Shown here: piece after piece, positions 1 through 6,931 of the stretch
Numbering within the stretch: the stretch's first letter is position 1
How the letters are laid out: the number at the start of each line of letters is the position of its first letter
Assembly (NCBI RefSeq): GCF_040500525.1
Contig: NZ_CP159403.1
Location: 325,001-389,000, forward strand
DNA: 64,000 nt
Source of the DNA: Azospirillum formosense
GTDB lineage: Bacteria > Pseudomonadota > Alphaproteobacteria > Azospirillales > Azospirillaceae
Reading direction: 5' to 3'
The notes under the pieces: generated by a model
Told to the model about the DNA's origin: nothing
Databases searched by the model: none
What the model saw: the letters and a program-made list of their open reading frames with translations, nothing else
Translations under genes and position numbers: made by a program

Positions 1-651
1 GGCGGTGGGCAGGGGCTGCCCGATGGCCTCGGGCGCTTCCGGCAGGCGCGCCACCGCGTGACCCTGGCGGTCGGCGATCACCATCTCCATGCCCGGCGGC
101 AGGGCACGGCGGCCCAGATTCTCCTCCAGCCAGCTGGCGTCGAGAAGCACCGTCACCACGCCGCCCGACGTGCCGTCGGGCGACGGGTAGGCCAGCCGGA
201 AGGGCAGGATGGGGCGCTGGTTGGGGTAGCGCAGCCCATACTCGCCCATCGTCAGGGCGCCGCTGGCCAGCGCGTTCTGGAAGGTGCGGATGCCGCCGAG
301 ATCGACGCCCAGCGAGACCGGATCGGTCGCGCACCACACGCGGCCGGCGCGGTCGGCCACCTCCACCGACAGATAGGCGGGATAGCGGGTGCGCAGCCGG
401 TCCATGGTCTGCTGGCAGGACGGCGACCCCGCCTGCGGCACGCCCGATTCGACGATCGTGGCGAGCACCTGCCGTGCTTCCGCGGCGATGCGCTGCTGCT
501 CGGCGTCCAGCAGATCGAGAAGGCGCAGGGTGTCGTTGCGCACCTCATTCTCCCGATCCTGCCGCAGGCTGTGCTGCGTCATGAACTGAAGCGTCGCGAG
601 CGGCACCACGGCGGCCACGATCAAGAGAAACAGACGCAGATAATGGGGCAT
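1..651 (-). CDS. Cache-domain membrane sensor protein (5' part only)
   Basis: The reading frame stays open from an ATG at 651 to the window edge, giving the first 217 residues. A hydrophobic segment (about residues 4-22, MPHYLRLFLLIVAAVVPLAT) anchors the protein. The region after it looks like an extracytoplasmic ligand-binding Cache/PDC domain: a long helix rich in Q, E and A, then a stretch with RTRYPAYLSVEVADRAGRVW and SLGVDLGGIRTFQNAL. The output domain lies outside the window; in this family it is usually GGDEF/EAL, a histidine kinase or a methyl-accepting domain. The ribosome site before the ATG is weak, but the start sits exactly at the hydrophobic anchor. Sensor identity is fairly sure, output type unknown. 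Confidence 0.7.
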   Translation of the reverse strand, partial: MPHYLRLFLLIVAAVVPLATLQFMTQHSLRQDRENEVRNDTLRLLDLLDAEQQRIAAEARQVLATIVESGVPQAGSPSCQQTMDRLRTRYPAYLSVEVADRAGRVWCATDPVSLGVDLGGIRTFQNALASGALTMGEYGLRYPNQRPILPFRLAYPSPDGTSGGVVTVLLDASWLEENLGRRALPPGMEMVIADRQGHAVARLPEAPEAIGQPLPTA

Positions 652-1127
652 CGCCAAGGAAATCTGGTGAAGGAGGTCGGCCGTCCTTGCGCCCGAACGG
701 GCCGAACCGTCGCAAGTGGCAACCGGAACAGGATTGTCGGTGGTGGATGTTCTCCAAACTCCACAGGGCGTTCATGCCACATGGGGGCGCAGATGCAACG
801 ATTAACGGGTCAGATAACTCCATTTTGCGTCCATATCGGCGCACGTCCCGGTGGCCGCCGGATCACGGCGTGCCACCATCCGACGGAGGAAAGGCCGCCA
901 CGGCCGCCGACGCGGCGGTCGTGTCCGCGCCCGTCGCTTCTCCCAAAGCCACCCGTTTCCACCATCTCGCGTGCGCGGCATGCGCCGCGGTCACGGCGGG
1001 CGTAACCGTTCCGAGCAAACCAGGGTCCCGTTCGCAACGAATCATTTTCATGGCGCCGCTCGCATTCCCGTAATATTTCTCAATTGTAATTGGAGCCCCG
1101 CCACCGTCTTTCCCGCGCGAGCCGACC
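652..1127. other. Gene-free stretch between cache sensor and small ORF
   Basis: No convincing gene is seen in these 476 bases. The open frames on both strands have poor codon bias and no recognisable product. The right end becomes AT-richer (about 1070-1095, including TAATAT) and could hold the promoter for the 62-aa gene at 1128. The left end must hold the promoter of the minus-strand sensor gene. Confidence 0.4.
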
Positions 1128-1316
1128 ATGTCGTGGAGCCGCAATCCCTCCTACCAAGCCATCATCCTGCTGCGCCGGCACAGCCGGGAGTGCCGCGGGC
1201 TGGAAACGCGCGAGTATCTGGTCGCCGTGGAGCGCCGTATGGTCCAGCTCATTGATCTGGAGCGGCGCGAGACGTGCGAAGCCGTCGCATCGCCGGTCCG
1301 TCAGGCGGCGGAGTGA
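1128..1316 (+). CDS. Small conserved-looking protein, 62 aa, unknown function
   Basis: This short frame starts MSWSRNPSYQAIILLRRHSR and is rich in Arg and Glu, with no membrane segment. It is kept as a gene because a second protein in this window (minus strand, 36455-36652) aligns along most of its length. Both share AI-L-R-HSR, then GL--R-YL--VERR--Q, and both end in R-AAE. That level of agreement between two frames 35 kb apart is hard to explain unless both are translated. Third codon positions are mostly G or C. The ribosome site is poor. The function is unknown; a small cytoplasmic helical protein is the most that can be said. Confidence 0.55.
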   Translation: MSWSRNPSYQAIILLRRHSRECRGLETREYLVAVERRMVQLIDLERRETCEAVASPVRQAAE

Positions 1317-1401
1317 CCTCGACTTTTGTCATATTTCAGAACGGTAATGTCGTAAGGCGCTCCTGAAACACAACCGACACAGATCGGTGCTAAAGGCCAA
1401 A

Positions 1402-1418
1402 GTGTCGTTCATTGACAC
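1402..1418. promoter_or_regulatory. Palindrome before marR-type gene, candidate operator
   Basis: GTGTCGTTCATTGACAC is a perfect 5-bp inverted repeat with a 7-bp spacer. It lies 16 bp before the MarR start codon. MarR proteins commonly bind such palindromes in their own promoters, so autoregulation is a reasonable inference. Confidence 0.4.
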
Positions 1419-1433
1419 GAGGCCACCGCGTTC

Positions 1434-1916
1434 ATGGCTCTCCCGACCGAAATGGCCGGCACCGATACTGCCGACGGCAGGGAGGGTTGCGACGTCGCCC
1501 TTTGCACCGTGCCCACCGAATCCATCCACAGCCGCATCCGGCGCGTGCACCAGCGCGCCACCGCCATGCTGAGCGAGGCTCTGGCCGCCTTCAACCTGAC
1601 GGCGCCGCAATGGGCGGCGCTGGCGGCCCTGCACCAGCACGGGCCGATGTCGCAGATCGACCTGGGGCGCAGCATCGCGATGGACCCCGCCACCATGCAG
1701 GGGGTGGTGGTGCGCTTGATCGACCGCGGCTACCTCCTGCGCAGCCCCGACAGTCTGGACCGCCGCCGCAACCTCGTCCGACTGGCCGACAGCGGGCGCC
1801 GGGTGGTGGAGGCGGCCGGGCCGGCCATTGCCCAGGCGGAGGCCGAACTGACCGGGCGACTGTCCGCGGAGGAGCGGACCCGGCTGGCCGAGTTGCTGGC
1901 CCGCCTGTGCGCGTGA
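1434..1916 (+). CDS. MarR family transcriptional regulator
   Basis: The 160-residue product has the MarR winged-helix layout. There is a leading dimer helix (about 30-50), then LTAPQWAALAALHQHGPMSQ, a recognition helix around residues 75-98 (MDPATMQGVVVRLIDRGYLL), and the typical wing segment with DRRRNLVRLADSGRR (about 105-120). A C-terminal helix completes the dimer interface. Members repress small operons and respond to phenolic or oxidative ligands, but no target is evident here. The N-terminal 25 residues are extra and poorly ordered; the ATG at 1449 is an alternative start. A palindrome just upstream suggests autoregulation. Confidence 0.88.
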   Translation: MALPTEMAGTDTADGREGCDVALCTVPTESIHSRIRRVHQRATAMLSEALAAFNLTAPQWAALAALHQHGPMSQIDLGRSIAMDPATMQGVVVRLIDRGYLLRSPDSLDRRRNLVRLADSGRRVVEAAGPAIAQAEAELTGRLSAEERTRLAELLARLCA

Positions 1917-1989
1917 GCCCCGCCGGTTCGCCAACGGGCGCGCCGCAACGGTGGGTGGGGCCGATGGACCGGGTTAGCCCGAGTTATGC

Positions 1990-2041
1990 ACATTCGTCTG
2001 AACGGCGTCCTTGACTCTGCGAATGTTGCTTTTTTGTTTTT
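1990..2041 (+). terminator. Possible terminator after the MarR gene
   Basis: ACATTCG (1990-1996) can pair with CGAATGT (2020-2026) across a long loop, and a T-rich run (2026-2041) follows. The stem is short, so this is a tentative rho-independent terminator. Confidence 0.4.
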
Positions 2042-2070
2042 CCAGACGGGTCGGGAACCGTTGAAACCCG

Positions 2071-2214
2071 CAAAAGTCGGGCAATTCCGCCTTTTCAGCG
2101 GTGCCTGAAATTTAGGCAACTTGGTCAAGGTCGCGGATTCACGGCCATGCTCACAGGTTGCTCCCGGATTCGCTCACAGAGTTACCCACAGCTTCTGGGG
2201 ATATCCCGATATTG
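2071..2214 (+). repeat. Dispersed intergenic element, copy 1 (DnaA-box-like)
   Basis: This gap between the MarR gene and the 3' end of the surface-antigen gene carries two blocks that recur at 40431-40540. Block A (2071-2091, core TCGGGCAATTCCGCC) matches the other copy at 19 of 21 positions. Block B (2166-2214) contains GAGTTACCCACAG followed by TCTGGGGATATCC, which together form an imperfect palindrome. TTACCCACA (2182-2190) differs by one base from the DnaA-box consensus TTATCCACA. The element ends 30 bp past the stop codon of a minus-strand gene, as does the other copy. Its function is unknown. Confidence 0.6.
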
Positions 2215-2244
2215 CGGATAGAGTTGCCCGCGTCGGCCTCCGGT

Positions 2245-2610
2245 TCAACCGACCACCCGCCATTGGCCGTCCGGGTCGAGGCAGGCGGTTCCGACGAGCG
2301 TCGCGGGGCGTCCGCCGACGACGCCGGGCATCCGGAAATCACGGCAGGAGCGCCCGCCGGGGCCGAGATAGGTGGGGGAGGTCTGGGTGGCCAACGGCAC
2401 CGCCGGCAGCGGCTGGGGAACCGGCACATAGACCACGGGGGGTGGCGGAACATAGAGGGGCGGCGGAAAGCCGAAGGCCAGCGGCAGCGAGACGCTGAAG
2501 CCGAAGAAGTTCCCCCCATGCCAGCCGCCGGCGGAGGCCGGGGCCGGGGCAAGCAGCAAGGTGGGCAGGAGCAAGGCGCACAGCCGCGCCGAAGCCGGGA
2601 AGGGGATCAT
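2245..2610 (-). CDS. Secreted surface-antigen-type protein (RT0821/Lpp0805-like C-terminus)
   Basis: The 121-aa precursor has a clear Sec signal peptide (MIPFPASARLCALLLPTLLL, cleavage near APASAGG). A Pro/Tyr/Val-rich low-complexity stretch follows (about 48-75). The last 35 residues have the pattern C-x20-C-x4-G-x-W, with CRDFRMPGV and CLDPDGQWRVV. This is the short conserved ending of the rickettsial 17-kDa/RT0821 surface-antigen family; the two cysteines probably form a disulfide in the periplasm or outer envelope. The start is supported by an excellent GGAGGTG site at the usual distance. There is no lipobox cysteine after the signal, so a lipoprotein is unlikely. Function in this family is not well defined. 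Confidence 0.75.
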   Translation of the reverse strand: MIPFPASARLCALLLPTLLLAPAPASAGGWHGGNFFGFSVSLPLAFGFPPPLYVPPPPVVYVPVPQPLPAVPLATQTSPTYLGPGGRSCRDFRMPGVVGGRPATLVGTACLDPDGQWRVVG

Positions 2611-2688
2611 TGGGCACCTCCGCCGCGGCGCGGGACGGGGCGCCGCCCTAGGCCGGTCAGATGGACACGAAAAGTAAGATGGGCACGA

Positions 2689-2716
2689 AAAAGGCGCCGT
2701 CGAGACGGCGCCTTTT
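2689..2716 (-). terminator. Rho-independent terminator of the L,D-transpeptidase gene
   Basis: A perfect 13-bp stem (AAAAGGCGCCGTC paired with GACGGCGCCTTTT, 2-base loop) ends in a T run on the minus strand, 35 bp after the stop codon of the gene at 2752. Confidence 0.85.
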
Positions 2717-2751
2717 CCACGTTCGGCATTGCGTGCTCCTGCGCGGCGGCG

Positions 2752-4356
2752 TCACATCGCCGTGCGGACGGCCTCCGCCCCGTTGCGCGTGTCGGCGGCG
2801 CGGGCCGGGGTGGCCGTGGAGGACGACTGGGCGGGCGCCGGAGCCGGCTGCGGCGCGGCGGCCGGGGTCGGGCGGACGGGCTTCGGCTCCACCCGGCGGG
2901 GGGCCGAGACGGTGCCGGCGGCGGCCGGGGCCTGGGTGGCCGAGGCCGGAGCGGACGGGCTGGACGGCACGTCGTCGTAGATGCCCGGATGCACGCGCAC
3001 CGTGCCGTCGCTCTCGACCGTGGAGGTCCAGTAGACGAAGCGGACCGGCACGGCGTTGGGCAGGGAGACCGTCTTGGTTTTGCCGCTGTCGAGCTGGCGC
3101 TCGATCGCCGCGGAGTCGAGCTTGGCGGGGCGCAGCAGCGTCTCCGCGACCATCCGCGCGTCGGCCAGCCGCACGCAGCCGGAGCTGGCGGCGCGCAGGT
3201 CGCGCTCGAACAGGCGCGGGTCGTTGGTGCCGTGCAGGAAGATGCCGTCGCCGTTGGTCAGGTTGAAGCGGAAGCGGCCGAGGGCGTTGTCGTCGCCGGG
3301 CTTCTGGACGATGCGGATGCGCTCCGGCGTCACCTGCCACCAGTTGATGCTTTCCGGCACCACCTCGACCCCGTCCAGATAGACGACGGCGTCCTTGATG
3401 CCGGTGTTGCCCTTCTTGCGCAGCACCGGCAGCTTGTCCTCGACCAGCACGGTCGGCGGCACGGTCCAGGTCGGGTTGATCGTCACGCTGGTGACGCGGT
3501 CCTGGAGCAGCGGGGTCTGGCGCGACGGGCGGCCGACCACGGCGCGCATGGTGAAGTTCAGCTTGCCGCGCTCGATGTACGACACGGTCTGGCTGGGCAG
3601 GTTGACCAGGATCACCGTGTCCGGAACCGACGCCTGGAAGGCGCGCATCGACGCGGTGGCGCCGCGCATCAGCTTGGCGGCCTCCTTCGTGGTGCGGTCG
3701 AGCGCCTGACGCGTCACCTCGCCGACCTTGCCGTCCTGCATCAGCCCCTCGGAGAGCTGGAAGGCGCGGACGGCGGTTTCGAGGTTGTCGTCGAAGGTCT
3801 CCGTCCACTGCTCCTTGTCCAGGAAGCCCAGCTCGATCAGCCGGGTGGACAGGCGGCCGACGCGGTCGGCGGCACGCGCCCGCACCTGGATGGTCAGGGC
3901 CGGGGGCGGGGGCAGAACCTCCACCACCGTGCCGGGGGTCGCCGTCCCGCTGAGCGCGTGGCCGGGGGTCGCCGACGGATCGGCCTGCGGGATCGGTTCG
4001 GCGGGCGGGGTCACGACGACCGTCGGCGCCGTCCCGGCGGCGGGGGCGGTGCCCTCCGGCACGTCGGACGGGCGGACGGGGCCGGGTGCGACCACGTCGA
4101 CCATGCCGCCGTCGCCCTTCTTCAGGACGGAACCGTAGCCCACGCGCGTCTGCTGCACCCGGGGCATGGCCTCCAGTTCGGCGGCGCGCTGGTCGATCCG
4201 CGCGATCCAGGTTCCCACGACATCCCGGCCCGTTGAGGTGCCCGAAGCGGTGGACGGCGCGGCCTGCGCGGGCAGGGCGAGCAGCCCGGCGAGGAGGCAC
4301 GCGGCGACCCTCGCTCCGAGGGCGGGCCGGGCGCAGGTGCGAATGGTCGTCAGCAT
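2752..4356 (-). CDS. L,D-transpeptidase (YkuD domain) with peptidoglycan-binding domain
   Basis: This is a periplasmic enzyme that makes 3-3 cross-links in peptidoglycan or attaches proteins to it, using a cysteine nucleophile. The 534-aa product begins with a signal peptide (MLTTIRTCARPALGARVAAC, cleavage near AQAAPS). A PG_binding_1 segment follows (about 150-205, RLIELGFLD and FQLSEGLMQDGKVG), then the YkuD domain (about 240-410). The catalytic signature is visible as H375-G-T ... S-S-G-C394-V-R-L. The overall order resembles the LdtD/YcbB subfamily. The last 90 residues are a Pro/Ala-rich tail. An in-frame start 57 codons upstream was rejected because the signal peptide begins here. The DD-carboxypeptidase gene is divergent, so the two cell-wall genes share one promoter region. 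Confidence 0.92.
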   Translation of the reverse strand: MLTTIRTCARPALGARVAACLLAGLLALPAQAAPSTASGTSTGRDVVGTWIARIDQRAAELEAMPRVQQTRVGYGSVLKKGDGGMVDVVAPGPVRPSDVPEGTAPAAGTAPTVVVTPPAEPIPQADPSATPGHALSGTATPGTVVEVLPPPPALTIQVRARAADRVGRLSTRLIELGFLDKEQWTETFDDNLETAVRAFQLSEGLMQDGKVGEVTRQALDRTTKEAAKLMRGATASMRAFQASVPDTVILVNLPSQTVSYIERGKLNFTMRAVVGRPSRQTPLLQDRVTSVTINPTWTVPPTVLVEDKLPVLRKKGNTGIKDAVVYLDGVEVVPESINWWQVTPERIRIVQKPGDDNALGRFRFNLTNGDGIFLHGTNDPRLFERDLRAASSGCVRLADARMVAETLLRPAKLDSAAIERQLDSGKTKTVSLPNAVPVRFVYWTSTVESDGTVRVHPGIYDDVPSSPSAPASATQAPAAAGTVSAPRRVEPKPVRPTPAAAPQPAPAPAQSSSTATPARAADTRNGAEAVRTAM

Positions 4357-4708
4357 AATCGAAGCATCCCACGCGGCGATGAACAGACGGCTAACGAAAG
4401 GCCCTGTCCATACGTGAGGTCGCACGGACGACACGCGGGAACCAGCGCCCTTTCGGCATAAGACATCTGACGCCCGCGGCGGCGCGGCACAAGTGACATC
4501 GCGCCCGATGATGCTTCTGTGCCACAATGTGCACAGCAGAGTTGCCGCTGCGACACAGGCAATGGCATCGACGGCTACCAGCAGATTGGTAAATGGCGCC
4601 GCTCACGCCGGAACCGCAAAATCACACAAGGCGCCAGAGATTCGACACATTTTTTGTTAACCGCTTTCAGGGTACAGGAGGCGACCATCTCTCCATCCGG
4701 TCGCCATC
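4357..4708. promoter_or_regulatory. Divergent promoter region of two cell-wall genes
   Basis: This 352-bp gap separates the L,D-transpeptidase (leftward) from the DD-carboxypeptidase (rightward). It should hold both promoters. An AT-rich run around 4650-4660 (TTTTTTGTTAAC) is the most promoter-like part. AGGAGG at 4677-4682 lies 26 bp before the carboxypeptidase ATG, too far for a normal ribosome site. No RNA gene or operator was recognised. Confidence 0.4.
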
Positions 4709-5842
4709 ATGCCGCGTTCGCCGTACGGTTTCGTCCTGCCGTTGCTTCTGTCCCTGGCCGTCGCCACGCCCGTCGCCGTCAACCCTGCGGACGCCCTCGC
4801 CAAGGCGGCCCAGGAGACGGTGCACAAGCAAGCGCCCAAGCCCGCCGCCAAGACGGCCGCTAAGGCTGCGCCCCAGAAGGCCGCAGCGTCCAAGACAACG
4901 GCGAAGCCCGCCGCGGTCCGGACCGCGCACAAGGCCGCCGTCCACAAGTCGGCCACCCAGAAGGCTTCTTTGCGCAAGGCCGCCGCGCACCGCACGGGCA
5001 AGGCGCGCCGGGCGGGCCGCGTCGCCGCCGGGGCCGCCGCCGGCACCGTGGCGGGCGCCGCCGTCTTCCGCCCGGTCCACGCCTATGTGCTGATGGACGC
5101 GCAGTCGGGCCGGGTGCTCGATTCGGAGAACGCCGACACGCTGACCTACCCGGCGTCGCTGACCAAGATGATGACCCTGCTCCTGACCTTCGAGGCGCTG
5201 GAGCGGGGCACGCTGCGGCTGGACCAGGAACTGCCGGTGTCGCGCCACGCCACCAACCAGAAGCCGTCGCGCCTCAACCTCGCCGTCGGCTCGACCATCC
5301 GGGTGGAGGACGCGATTCTCGCCCTGACCGTGAAGTCGGCCAACGACGTCGCCGTCGTGCTGGCGGAGGCGCTGGGCGGCAGCGAGGAGCAGTTCGCCGA
5401 GATGATGACGGCGAAGGCGCAGGCCCTGGGCATGACCAGCACCACCTTCCGCAACGCCTCCGGCCTGCCGCACAAGGAGCAGCGCACCACCGCCCGCGAC
5501 ATGGCCCGCCTGTCGCGCGCCATCGTGTCCCGCCCGGCGCGGGAATACGCCTATTTCTCGCGCACGCGCTTCGACTGGAACGGCACGGTGGTCCCCGGCC
5601 ACAACCGGCTGCTCGGCCGCGTCGAAGGCTACGACGGCATCAAGACGGGCTTCATCAACCTCAGCGGCTTCAACCTCGCCGGCAGCGCCAGCCGCAACGG
5701 CCAGCGTCTGGTCGCCGTCGTGCTGGGCGGCACCACCGCCGCCGCCCGCGACCGCGAGGTCGCCGAGCTGCTGGAGCAGGGCTTCGGTTCCGCGCCGGCC
5801 AAGCAGACGGTGGCCGTCACCGACGTGAAAGCCGTCCGCTGA
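4709..5842 (+). CDS. D-alanyl-D-alanine carboxypeptidase, peptidase S11 family
   Basis: This periplasmic penicillin-binding protein removes the terminal D-Ala from peptidoglycan stem peptides. The 377-aa product has an N-terminal signal (about 1-30). All three active-site motifs are present: S150-L-T-K153, S210-A-N212 and K312-T-G. Between the signal and the catalytic domain lies an unusual Ala/Lys-rich linker (about 33-110, repeated KAA, KPAAK and HKA units) resembling histone-H1 tails, which could hold the enzyme against anionic wall polymers. The C-terminal PBP5-like beta domain is short or missing. The gene is divergent from the L,D-transpeptidase, so the two may be co-regulated. Confidence 0.92.
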   Translation: MPRSPYGFVLPLLLSLAVATPVAVNPADALAKAAQETVHKQAPKPAAKTAAKAAPQKAAASKTTAKPAAVRTAHKAAVHKSATQKASLRKAAAHRTGKARRAGRVAAGAAAGTVAGAAVFRPVHAYVLMDAQSGRVLDSENADTLTYPASLTKMMTLLLTFEALERGTLRLDQELPVSRHATNQKPSRLNLAVGSTIRVEDAILALTVKSANDVAVVLAEALGGSEEQFAEMMTAKAQALGMTSTTFRNASGLPHKEQRTTARDMARLSRAIVSRPAREYAYFSRTRFDWNGTVVPGHNRLLGRVEGYDGIKTGFINLSGFNLAGSASRNGQRLVAVVLGGTTAAARDREVAELLEQGFGSAPAKQTVAVTDVKAVR

Positions 5843-5849
5843 CCGTTTC

Positions 5850-6158
5850 TCAGGAGTCCGCCGGCCGCTTGCGGTCGGCGTGACCCAGGGGCTTGTCCGG
5901 GGCGACGTGGTCGCGCACCCGCTGTTTCAGTTCGGTGATGTCGGGGAAGCGGCCCTCCGCCTTGCGCGACCAGACCACCGCCGCGCCGTGCCGCACCTCG
6001 AAGATGCCCCCCGTGCCGGGCATCAGGGTGATGCCGCCCAGCTCGTCTTCGAACGTGGTCAGAAGCTCCTGCGCCATCCAGGCGGCGCGCAGCATCCAGC
6101 GGCACTGGCGGCAATACTCGATCTGAAGGATGGCCCGGTCGGGGGCTTCGCTGGTCAC
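5850..6158 (-). CDS. SelT/SelW/SelH (Rdx) family thioredoxin-like protein
   Basis: The 102-aa product begins with the family pattern I-x-Y-C-R-Q-C-R-W (about residues 14-21). This gives a CxxC redox site where eukaryotic selenoprotein W has CxxU. GTGGIFEVRHGAAVVWSRKA and FPDITELKQRVRDHV follow, both typical of the bacterial Rdx family, which has a thioredoxin-like fold and probable redox function. The start is a GTG at 6158, chosen because AGGAG lies 7 bp upstream and the motif starts soon after. Longer in-frame extensions lack family similarity. It converges on the carboxypeptidase gene with only 7 bp between stop codons. Confidence 0.85.
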   Translation of the reverse strand: MTSEAPDRAILQIEYCRQCRWMLRAAWMAQELLTTFEDELGGITLMPGTGGIFEVRHGAAVVWSRKAEGRFPDITELKQRVRDHVAPDKPLGHADRKRPADS

Positions 6159-6347
6159 GGTCCGCGCTCCTGTCGCTTTGGCTGTCGTCCGTAAGGGTGC
6201 TGTCGAACGGCTTGTCTTCCAAGCCCTTCGCGCGACTCCGTTCGAAGAAGGGGCGTTCGGGCATCCCCACAGAGCGGTATCGCCAAAGACGCTTTGCCTC
6301 GCAGCCCTCTCCGGCGCTTTGCTGGGGACGGACCAACGAGGTGGAGC

Positions 6348-6794
6348 ATGCCGGTACACACCGCGAAGCGCTTGTGGCGCCAGGAAACGGGCTGCGGATT
6401 CTGCATGCGGTCGGAAACCGGTTCCCTGTGGTGCCGTGGCCTGTGCCGCGACATCTCCCTGGCCGAGTTGGTGCACCGCGTCCACGCGGTCCGCGACAAC
6501 GCCATGCGGCTTGAGGTCTCCACCCTGCTGGTGACGAAGCCGGCGCCTCTGCACGCCGTGCCCGACGACAAGAACGCCCCCGCCGCCCGCGCCGCCCAGC
6601 TCCGCGGTGCTTCGGTGGACAGCATGGTCCGCAGCCTGCATCGCCTGCGCAAGAGCGCCAACGCCGTGGCGCGCTCCGCCGACCGGCTGGAGGCCACCCG
6701 CAACGCTCTGGGCCTCTGCAAGGAGGAAACGGCGTCCTCCGCCCCTCCTTCCCCTGGGCGTCCCCTTTCCCTGTGCCGCCCCAATCGGGTATGA
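6348..6794 (+). CDS. Hypothetical protein with N-terminal four-cysteine cluster
   Basis: A 148-aa frame starts at an ATG preceded by GAGGTGGAG and has the strong G/C third-position bias of real genes here. Near the N-terminus it carries C-G-F-C-x9-C-x3-C (about residues 14-30), a possible zinc or iron-sulfur binding knuckle. Helical, Arg/Ala-rich sequence follows (VHRVHAVRDNAMRLEV, SMVRSLHRLRKSANAVARSA) that could form a coiled coil. No known family was recognised. It is divergent from the SelW-like gene across 189 bp. The Cys cluster suggests a regulator or redox-linked partner, but that is speculation. Confidence 0.6.
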   Translation: MPVHTAKRLWRQETGCGFCMRSETGSLWCRGLCRDISLAELVHRVHAVRDNAMRLEVSTLLVTKPAPLHAVPDDKNAPAARAAQLRGASVDSMVRSLHRLRKSANAVARSADRLEATRNALGLCKEETASSAPPSPGRPLSLCRPNRV

Positions 6795-6819
6795 CGCTGA
6801 AGACCGTCCGGAACGGCCA

Positions 6820-6848
6820 CCGTCACGCGGCTGTCATGGTTCTGGCGT
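6820..6848 (+). promoter_or_regulatory. Pho-box-like direct repeats upstream of ABC transporter
   Basis: Three 7-bp half-sites are spaced exactly 11 bp apart: CCGTCAC (6820), CTGTCAT (6831) and CTGGCGT (6842), separated by 4-bp spacers. The middle one is a perfect PhoB half-site and the others match at 5 of 7 positions. The 7-4-7 layout is that of the PhoB binding site. The box lies about 85 bp before the binding-protein gene, suggesting induction by phosphate starvation. Confidence 0.5.
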
Positions 6849-6931
6849 AAACAAGGGCCTTCGTTCGCATACCGGGGCACTCCAGTGGGGCTTCGGACCG
6901 GCGGAGACGACCAGAGAGGGAAACGGGAGAC

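Noticed and set aside
545..844. 99-codon minus-strand frame upstream of the cache sensor
   Set aside because: Overlaps the sensor gene's first codons in another frame, poor codon bias and no recognisable product.
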